Assembly: GCA_021323255.1 (NCBI GenBank) | Contig: JAJTCL010000073.1 | Coordinates: 1 to 10,521 of the forward strand | DNA: 10,521 nt | Reading direction: 5' to 3' | Source of the DNA: Propionibacteriaceae bacterium | GTDB lineage: Bacteria > Actinomycetota > Actinomycetes > Propionibacteriales > Propionibacteriaceae | Shown here: positions 5,459 through 10,521 of the stretch, in pieces | Position numbering within the stretch: position 1 is the first letter of the stretch | Layout of the letters: every line of letters starts with the position of its first letter | Translations under genes and position numbers: made by a program | Notes under the pieces: model-generated | The model's input: the letters and a program-made list of their open reading frames with translations, nothing else | The model's database searches: none | Told to the model about the DNA's origin: nothing

Positions 5459-7584
5459 GGGCCGACGAACTCGAACGGCTGATCGCCGCGGCCTCGGCAA
5501 GCAGCGAGGGGGAGGTTGTCACGCGGGCGCTGAGCCGAGATATCGAGCTGCCACATACAGCCGGGACTGCGGTGTTGATCACTTTGGACAACGGGCGTGA
5601 TCACACTCGGCCCAATACTTTGGCGGCGCAGGGTCTTGCCCAACTGAACCAGGCTCTAGACTCTGCGCTCGCCCGCGACGACATCGTCGCGATCGCGATT
5701 ACAGGAAAGCCGTTCATCCTGGCGGCAGGCGCCGACCTTTCCGCGTTTGCCAAGATCGTCAACCGGGACCAGGCCCTGGCCATCGCGCGGATCGGCCATG
5801 CCGTGTTCGACAAGCTGCACGCATCCCGGGTGCCGACCTTCGCGTTCATCAACGGGGTTGCGCTGGGGGGTGCCCTGGAGCTCACCCTGCACTGCCATTA
5901 CCGAACGGTCTCGTCCGCCGCCTCGGGTATCGCTCTACCCGAATGTTTCCTGGGCCTCGTCCCGGGTTGGGGTGGCGCGTTCCTGGTGCCCAACCTGATC
6001 GGTGCAGACCGGGCCGTACAGCTGATCATCGAGAACCCGCTCAACCAGAACAAGATGCTCAATGGCCTGCAGGCCTACGAGCTGGGCCTGGCCGACGCGA
6101 TCTTCGACGGTGCCGACTACCTGGCTCGTTCCTTGGACTGGGCAGGCCAGCTCGTCGCCGGCTCGCTGAGTGTGGCGCGGCCGGAGGTCGACCGCGGAGG
6201 GTCCTGGGACGAGGCCCTGGAGCGGGCCCGCCGTTTCGTTGACGGCAAGGTCGGCGGCGCCTCGCCGGGGCCTTACCGGGCGCTGGAGCTGATGGCCGCA
6301 GCCAAGACCTCGGATCGGGCTGAGGCCTACGCAGCCGAGGACGAAGCACTGGCCGATCTGATCATGGCTCCCGAACTGCGAGCAAGCTTGTACGCCTTCG
6401 ACCTGGTGCAGAAGCGCGCCCGAAAGCCCGCAGGCGCGCCTGAGTCCAGCCTGGCGAGGCCGGTGACAAAAGTTGGCCTCGTCGGTGCGGGCCTCATGGC
6501 CAGCCAGCTCGCCTTAGTGTTCCTGCGTCGGCTGCGGGTGCCGGTGGTGATCACGGATCTTGATCAGGAGCGGGTTGACAAAGGATTGGGCTACGTTGCA
6601 GCGGAGATCGACAGACTCCTCGGCAAGCGACGGATCTCTCCCGATGAAGCGAATCGCCTCCGGGCGTTGATCTCCGGTACCACCGAGCTGGTCGACTTCG
6701 CCGACTGCGACTTCGTCATCGAGGCTGTCTTCGAGGAGATGTCGATCAAGAAGCAGGTCTTCGCTGATCTTGAAAAGCATGTCTCCACCAGGTGCGCGCT
6801 TGCCAGCAACACCTCCTCGCTGTCCATTACGCGGATGGCAGCAGATCTTGATCATCCTGAGCGCGTGGTCGGCTTCCATTTCTTCAACCCCGTGGCAGTG
6901 CTGCCGCTGATTGAGATTGTGCGTGGACCGGCAACCGACGAGGAGACCTTGGCCAGGGCATTCGCCGTCGCAAAGACGCTGAAGAAAAGCGCCGTGCTGG
7001 TCAAGGACGCGACCGGCTTCGTGGTCAACCGGCTGCTGCTCAGGTGGATGGCGGAGATCTTCGCCGCTGTGGATGAGGGAACGCCGGTCGAGGTCGCCGA
7101 TGCCGCGCTGCGGCCCCTCGGGCTGCCTATGCCGCCCACTGTCTTGCTGCAGCTGGTCGGTCCTGCGGTTGCCTTACATGTGCTGGAGAACCTTCATGCC
7201 GCTTTCGGCGATCGGTTCCCGGTCTCGCCCAACCTCAGGGCGCTGGTGGCTTCGGGTAGGCCCGGCATCTACGACTGGACGCCTGACGGCGAGCCGTACG
7301 TCAGCGACGAGACGGCAAAGCTGTTCACGGTAGGTAACCAGCCGAGCACCGCGGAGCAGTTACGGCAGAGGGCTCTGAACGCCCTGGCGGATGAGATCGG
7401 TCTCATGCTGGCCGAAGAAGTGGTGGCAGCGCCGATGGATATCGATCTGTGTCTGATCCTCGGTGCCGGCTGGCCGTTCCACCTCGGCGGCATTACGCCA
7501 TATCTGGACCGGGAGGGCGTTTCCGAGCGCGTGTTGGGACGCCGCTTCCTGCCGCCAGGAGTCGCCTCTGTCCCGACCACCTGA
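5455..7584 (+). CDS. fadB: Fatty-acid oxidation complex alpha subunit: enoyl-CoA hydratase / 3-hydroxyacyl-CoA dehydrogenase (709 aa)
   Basis: This bifunctional enzyme hydrates trans-2-enoyl-CoA and then oxidises the 3-hydroxyacyl-CoA with NAD+, feeding FadA. Residues about 35-215 form the crotonase domain: FILAAGADLSAF at 88-98, the oxyanion-hole region NGVALGGALEL (133-143), and two catalytic glutamates, E142 and E163 (LPE). Residues 338-520 form the NAD-binding 3-hydroxyacyl-CoA dehydrogenase domain: GLVGAGLMA (341-349), SNTSSL, and catalytic H475 in HFFNPV with E487. The C-terminal dehydrogenase domain starts at GFVVNRLL (521) and continues to about 690. All key residues are present and the length is normal. 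It starts at a GTG overlapping the fadA stop (GTGA) with a strong ribosome binding site, and ends at the edge of a long hairpin. Confidence 0.97.
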   Translation: MRADELERLIAAASASSEGEVVTRALSRDIELPHTAGTAVLITLDNGRDHTRPNTLAAQGLAQLNQALDSALARDDIVAIAITGKPFILAAGADLSAFAKIVNRDQALAIARIGHAVFDKLHASRVPTFAFINGVALGGALELTLHCHYRTVSSAASGIALPECFLGLVPGWGGAFLVPNLIGADRAVQLIIENPLNQNKMLNGLQAYELGLADAIFDGADYLARSLDWAGQLVAGSLSVARPEVDRGGSWDEALERARRFVDGKVGGASPGPYRALELMAAAKTSDRAEAYAAEDEALADLIMAPELRASLYAFDLVQKRARKPAGAPESSLARPVTKVGLVGAGLMASQLALVFLRRLRVPVVITDLDQERVDKGLGYVAAEIDRLLGKRRISPDEANRLRALISGTTELVDFADCDFVIEAVFEEMSIKKQVFADLEKHVSTRCALASNTSSLSITRMAADLDHPERVVGFHFFNPVAVLPLIEIVRGPATDEETLARAFAVAKTLKKSAVLVKDATGFVVNRLLLRWMAEIFAAVDEGTPVEVADAALRPLGLPMPPTVLLQLVGPAVALHVLENLHAAFGDRFPVSPNLRALVASGRPGIYDWTPDGEPYVSDETAKLFTVGNQPSTAEQLRQRALNALADEIGLMLAEEVVAAPMDIDLCLILGAGWPFHLGGITPYLDREGVSERVLGRRFLPPGVASVPTT

Positions 7585-7642
7585 CGCCGACTTGTCAGAA
7601 CCCAGTTGAGTCTGGACTCAACTGGGTTCTGACAAGTCGGCG
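7585..7642. terminator. Bidirectional hairpin between convergent fadB and dxs
   Basis: The arms 7585-7611 and 7616-7642 are perfectly complementary over 27 bp with a CTGG loop (28 bp if the outer loop bases pair). The left arm begins immediately after the fadB stop. The right arm contains the dxs stop (7618-7620) and its last eight sense codons. It should act as a terminator for both genes. There is no run of T on either side, so it would be a U-less type, or an RNase III substrate. Confidence 0.85.
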
Positions 7643-9549
7643 CGAGAGGGCTCGAGAAGCTGATCCCTGCGTACGACCGCCTCAACCGCGTAGCGGGCGA
7701 TGTTCTGCGGTGTCAGCCCAATCTCCTGCAGCAGCTCGGCACGGCCACCATGGGGCAGGAACTCTTGTGGAATTCCGAACTCGCGGACCGGAGTGTCCAC
7801 GCCAGCCGAGCGCAGCTCTTGCGCCAACCGCGATCCGTAACCGCCGACCACGCCGTTGTCCTCGATGGTGATCACGAGATCATGATCGCGGGCAAGTGCA
7901 ACGAGCGCCGGATTGACCGGCAGCGCCCACACCGGGTCAACCACCGTCACGCCAATCCCTTGATCCGATAGCCGCTCCCCGACCGCTACGGCTGTCCCGG
8001 CGAGCTGGCCCACAGCGACAACGAGCACTCGCGGCTGCTCGGTCCTGAGCAGGACGTCCATACCGTCGAACTGGTCGACAGCCGGGAGATCCGGAGGCAC
8101 CAAGTCCTTGGGGAAGCGGAGCACGGTTGGAGCGTCGTCGATCGCCAACGATCGCGTGAACGCCTCCCGGAAGCGCGCGCCGTCACGCGGCGCCGCCAGC
8201 TGCAGGCCCGGCACCACCTGCAAGATCGACAAGTCCCACATACCGTGATGACTGGCACCATCCGGTCCGGTGATGCCCGCTCTGTCAAGCACGAATGTGA
8301 CGCCACATCGGTGCAGGGCGACGTCCAGGAGGACCTGATCAAAGGCGCGGTTGAGGAAGGTGGAATACACCGCGACCACCGGATGCAACCCACCCAGAGC
8401 TAGACCAGCCGCGGAGGTAACAGCGTGCTGTTCGGCGATTCCGACGTCAAAGCAGCGATCGGGGAACGCCCGTGCAAACCGGTGCAACCCCGTCGGATAC
8501 ACCATCGCCGCTGTAATGGCAACGACTCGTTCGTCGGCGCTGCCCAGCCGCAGGAGTTCCTCGGAGAACAGCTCGGTCCAGGTCTGCCCCGTCGTGGCGC
8601 CGATGGCCTCGCCGGTAGTGGCGTTGATCTTCCCCACAGCGTGGAAGTGGTCCTCGACGTGGTCCTCAGCGGCCTTGAAACCATTGCCCTTGCGCGTGAT
8701 GCAGTGCACCAGGACGGGACCGCGGAACTGCTTGGCCTGCGCTAGCGCGCGCTCGACTTCGCTGATGTCGTGACCATCGATTGGGCCGACGTACTTCAGG
8801 CCTAGGTCGGAGAACAGCCCCTGCGGCGCAAGAACGTCTTTCAGTCCGATCTTGATGCCATGCAAGATGTCGTATGCGGCGTTGCCGACCAGCGGCGCCC
8901 TGCTGACGTTACGTTTCACCAGCTCGAGGATCTGCTCGTAACGTGGGTTGGTCCGCAGCCCGGTCAAGTGTCGCGCCAGGCCCCCCACTGTCGGGGTGTA
9001 GGACCGGCCATTGTCGTTCACCACGATCACCAACGGCAGGTCCTCGGAGGCAGCGATATTGTTCAGTGCCTCCCAAGCCATCCCGCCGGTGAGAGAACCA
9101 TCACCGACGAAAGCCACGACCGTACCGGGCTTGCGCTGCAGCCGAATGGCCTTGGCCAGCCCGTCGGCGTAGGAGAGCGCGGTCGAAGCGTGTGAGTTCG
9201 CTACCCAGTCGTGCTCCGATTCGGCCTGGCTGGGATAACCGGATAGTCCGTCCCGCTGCCGCAGACTGCGGAATTGATCTTGGCGACCTGTCAGGATCTT
9301 GTGCACATAGCTTTGGTGCCCAGTGTCGAAGATGATCGGATCTCGTGGCGAGTCGAAGACCCGATGCATTGCAAGCGTCAGCTCGATGACTCCGAGGTTA
9401 GGTCCGAGGTGGCCACCCGTCTGGCACACGTTCTCGATCAGGAACGATCGGATTTCTCCGCTCAGCTCTTCCAGCTGATCTGGCGTCAGTTTCCGCAGGT
9501 CTTGTGGACTACCGATTGCGCTCAACAGTCCGTGCGGGGCGGCTGACAT
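7618..9549 (-). CDS. dxs: 1-deoxy-D-xylulose-5-phosphate synthase (643 aa)
   Basis: Dxs is the thiamine-diphosphate enzyme that condenses pyruvate and glyceraldehyde 3-phosphate to DXP. DXP is the first intermediate of the MEP isoprenoid route and a precursor of thiamine and pyridoxal. Visible motifs are GGHLGPNLG (H47), the ThDP/Mg motif GDGSLTGGMAWEALNN starting at G149 and ending in NDN (178-180), GIAEQHAV with catalytic E373, and GPDGASHHG (D430, H434). The C-terminal transketolase domain follows at about 500-625. The frame stays open upstream to 9972, but those residues have no Dxs similarity. The ATG at 9549 (MSAAPHGLLSAIGSP) gives the family length and alignment. The gene is convergent with fadB, and its last codons form one arm of the shared hairpin. 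No Shine-Dalgarno is seen; a TAAACT lies 7 nt upstream. Confidence 0.97.
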   Translation of the reverse strand: MSAAPHGLLSAIGSPQDLRKLTPDQLEELSGEIRSFLIENVCQTGGHLGPNLGVIELTLAMHRVFDSPRDPIIFDTGHQSYVHKILTGRQDQFRSLRQRDGLSGYPSQAESEHDWVANSHASTALSYADGLAKAIRLQRKPGTVVAFVGDGSLTGGMAWEALNNIAASEDLPLVIVVNDNGRSYTPTVGGLARHLTGLRTNPRYEQILELVKRNVSRAPLVGNAAYDILHGIKIGLKDVLAPQGLFSDLGLKYVGPIDGHDISEVERALAQAKQFRGPVLVHCITRKGNGFKAAEDHVEDHFHAVGKINATTGEAIGATTGQTWTELFSEELLRLGSADERVVAITAAMVYPTGLHRFARAFPDRCFDVGIAEQHAVTSAAGLALGGLHPVVAVYSTFLNRAFDQVLLDVALHRCGVTFVLDRAGITGPDGASHHGMWDLSILQVVPGLQLAAPRDGARFREAFTRSLAIDDAPTVLRFPKDLVPPDLPAVDQFDGMDVLLRTEQPRVLVVAVGQLAGTAVAVGERLSDQGIGVTVVDPVWALPVNPALVALARDHDLVITIEDNGVVGGYGSRLAQELRSAGVDTPVREFGIPQEFLPHGGRAELLQEIGLTPQNIARYAVEAVVRRDQLLEPSRADLSEPS

Positions 9550-9556
9550 GGGCTTG

Positions 9557-9562
9557 AGTTTA
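9557..9562 (-). promoter_or_regulatory. Candidate -10 (TAAACT) for leaderless dxs
   Basis: On the minus strand TAAACT fits TANNNT and ends seven bases before the dxs ATG. Transcription would then begin at or next to the A of the start codon. There is no ribosome binding site. The remaining bases of the 74-bp gap up to 9623 show only a CACGTG palindrome and no clear -35. Confidence 0.4.
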
Positions 9563-9623
9563 CGTGTACAGGTGCCCCCGATCATCGAAGTGTGGCCTAA
9601 CGCACGTGACCCACTCAGCCAGC

Positions 9624-9935
9624 TCACAGTTTGCGAACAAAGACTCGACCGCGCAGGGCCTCCTCCACCAGCGCGACAGCCCGGCGAGTGCGGGCAAGCC
9701 GAGCACCTTGCTCGAGCCAAGCCTCGGTTGCGGCCTCCACGACATCTGGCTCGACGTATCCATTCAAGCTGGTGCGAACCGCAGCCAAGCCGCGTTGTGA
9801 AGCTTCGTCGTAGGCGTTCACGAAGTGGGTGGCGAACTGCGCCAGCACGATCGGGTGGTTGCGCAGTACGCGGTAGGCGCGGAAGTCGGGCGGGCAGCAA
9901 TCCAGCAGATAGGCGATCGCTGTAGCTTCCCAACC
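9624..9935 (-). CDS. Conserved-looking small protein, start unresolved (about 103 aa seen)
   Basis: This frame resembles small uncharacterised actinobacterial proteins I recall only from memory, without a family name. The likely conserved part runs from GWEATAIAYLLDCCPPDFRA through YRVLRNHPIVLAQFATHFV to ARTRRAVALVEEALRG and VFVRKL. It looks all-helical and cytosolic, with no membrane segment. The coordinates cover only that part. No ATG, GTG or TTG occurs in frame between the GTG at 10085, which lies far inside the regulator, and a GTG inside NHPIV. The preceding regulator frame is open through the junction. A one-base gap near 9935-9960 would join the two frames, so a frameshift or sequencing error, or a decayed gene, is likely. 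Confidence 0.55.
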   Translation of the reverse strand, partial: GWEATAIAYLLDCCPPDFRAYRVLRNHPIVLAQFATHFVNAYDEASQRGLAAVRTSLNGYVEPDVVEAATEAWLEQGARLARTRRAVALVEEALRGRVFVRKL

Positions 9936-10378
9936 AGGTACTCCGGGCTGGCGTTTTCCATCGGAAAGACAATCGGGCTCAGTAGGTGCAGCCTGCGCCC
10001 TGGTCTGGGCTGGTTGCCCATCCTGGACGCCAGGATGCTGCGTATCTGGCTGATCAGCTCGGCGAGCTCTTCTCCACTGAGCCACAGTGGGATCTGGCGG
10101 TATCCGACCTTGTCCTCAGTCGGGTCGGCATCTGCATGGTCGAGGTAGCTGTTGAACTCCGCGACCAGAGCAGCCATGGCAGCAGCAAATCCATGGCGAT
10201 GCTCATCAAGGCTCATCGATGCGGCCTCATCCGGGTCTATCACGGCGCGTGGCCGCTGCAGCCGGTAACGGCGCTCGACGGCACCATGCACTCGCTGTTC
10301 GCCGACGACTTCCAAGACTCCTGCCTCAGCCAGCAGGCTCACGTGTCGGTACACGGTGGCCTTCGAGACATCTGGCAA
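9818..10378 (-). CDS. Winged-HTH transcriptional regulator, N-terminus missing and 3' end out of frame (probable disrupted gene)
   Basis: The protein fits an actinobacterial winged-HTH family. The recognition helix region is VSKATVYRHVSLLAEAGVLEVV, followed by the wing and linker (GEQRVHGAVERRYRLQ). A helical effector domain follows, with VGYRQIPLWLS and PRPGRRLHLLSPIVFP. Family members normally have about 25-30 residues before the second HTH helix (here SLTRTASDLLARLP). In this frame that helix is encoded as far as 10441, but the only start is a TTG at 10378, inside the HTH, and a TGA sits at 10442-10444. After FPMENASPEY the frame runs on for about 50 residues that look like a shadow of the next ORF. 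Both ends are therefore abnormal. It could repress a nearby gene if functional. It may equally be a pseudogene or contain sequence errors. Confidence 0.65.
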   Translation of the reverse strand: MPDVSKATVYRHVSLLAEAGVLEVVGEQRVHGAVERRYRLQRPRAVIDPDEAASMSLDEHRHGFAAAMAALVAEFNSYLDHADADPTEDKVGYRQIPLWLSGEELAELISQIRSILASRMGNQPRPGRRLHLLSPIVFPMENASPEYLVGKLQRSPICWIAARPTSAPTAYCATTRSCWRSSPPTS

Positions 10379-10407
10379 TCGAGCCAGCAGATCGGAGGCG
10401 GTGCGCG

Positions 10408-10521
10408 TCAGAGAACCGGCTTGTCGAGGATGTCGGGCACGTCACCCTGCACTTCCGCCGTCCCGATGCCGTGCTCCAAGCAATCCAAGACATACTCCAC
10501 AGACTCCACCGGTAGTGGGGC
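10408..10521 (-). CDS. 3' end of unidentified ORF (37 aa, runs off window)
   Basis: An open frame enters from the right edge and ends at TGA 10408-10410, reading VESVEYVLDCLEHGIGTAEV then DVPDILDKPVL. Most codons start with G and end in G or C, so it looks coding. I do not recognise it. It overlaps the in-frame HTH codons of the regulator by about 30 nt. It is either a separate upstream gene, or the true beginning of the regulator gene separated from it by a frameshift near the CTCT at 10409-10413. Confidence 0.35.
   Translation of the reverse strand, partial: APLPVESVEYVLDCLEHGIGTAEVQGDVPDILDKPVL

Noticed and set aside
9550..9972. Extension of dxs to a 784-aa protein using a TTG start at 9972
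   Set aside because: The extra 141 residues are Arg/Pro/Ser-rich and unlike Dxs. They are read from DNA coding for other frames. Family length and alignment favour the ATG at 9549.
9936..10085. N-terminal part (10085 to 9936, minus) of the 153-aa ORF ending at 9624
   Set aside because: It overlaps the regulator in another frame and reads as Gln/Arg/Ala-rich low-complexity sequence. Only the part after about 9935 looks like real protein.
1..10521. Mobile element, CRISPR array, phage or defence system, tRNA/rRNA
   Set aside because: No transposase, integrase, regular direct repeats, defence domains or tRNA-like cloverleaf were seen. The inverted repeats present flank no mobile gene.

Overview
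The window is GC-rich chromosomal DNA with strong GC preference at third codon positions. Its genes are close to actinobacterial proteins: a DUF3000 protein, a two-HRDC-type RNase D, and a FadA/FadB pair beside dxs. It therefore most likely comes from an actinomycete. The order hemY-hemE / DUF3000-rnd / fadA-fadB / dxs is the kind of arrangement known from Streptomyces and relatives. A Propionibacteriales/Nocardioides-like host is possible, but the sequence does not prove it. I see no insertion sequence, CRISPR array, tRNA or rRNA, and no convincing undescribed multi-gene system. The region is mostly housekeeping, with interesting regulatory DNA and one damaged-looking locus.

Layout. Positions 1-1400 (minus) hold a haem operon: hemE, then the 5' part of the hemY/cgoX-type oxidase, overlapping by 4 nt. 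Divergent from it, 1476-3349 (plus) carries DUF3000 and rnd, also overlapping by 4 nt. Positions 3350-3636 hold a likely rnd terminator and a doubtful small minus-strand ORF. A DUF309 gene lies at 3637-4101, followed by a long inverted repeat. The beta-oxidation operon fadA-fadB occupies 4256-7584. A perfect 27-bp-arm hairpin sits between fadB and the convergent dxs (7618-9549, minus). Upstream of dxs, also on the minus strand, are a conserved small ORF without a usable start codon (9624-~9935), an HTH regulator that has lost its normal N-terminus (to ~10378), and the 3' end of an unidentified ORF that runs off the window.

Function. HemE and the HemY/CgoX oxidase act in succession in haem synthesis. 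RNase D trims the 3' ends of stable RNA. FadB (hydratase plus 3-hydroxyacyl-CoA dehydrogenase) and FadA (thiolase) make up the fatty-acid oxidation complex. Dxs makes DXP for isoprenoids and thiamine.

The most useful new observations are these: (i) several genes that head transcription units lack a Shine-Dalgarno and have a -10-like hexamer 5-7 nt before the start codon, suggesting leaderless mRNAs; (ii) a 20-bp palindrome overlaps the proposed fadA -10; (iii) a CGTGA-N6-TCACG dyad, like an actinobacterial Crp site, sits just upstream of hemE; (iv) the dxs stop codon lies inside the shared hairpin; (v) the regulator locus upstream of dxs looks disrupted.
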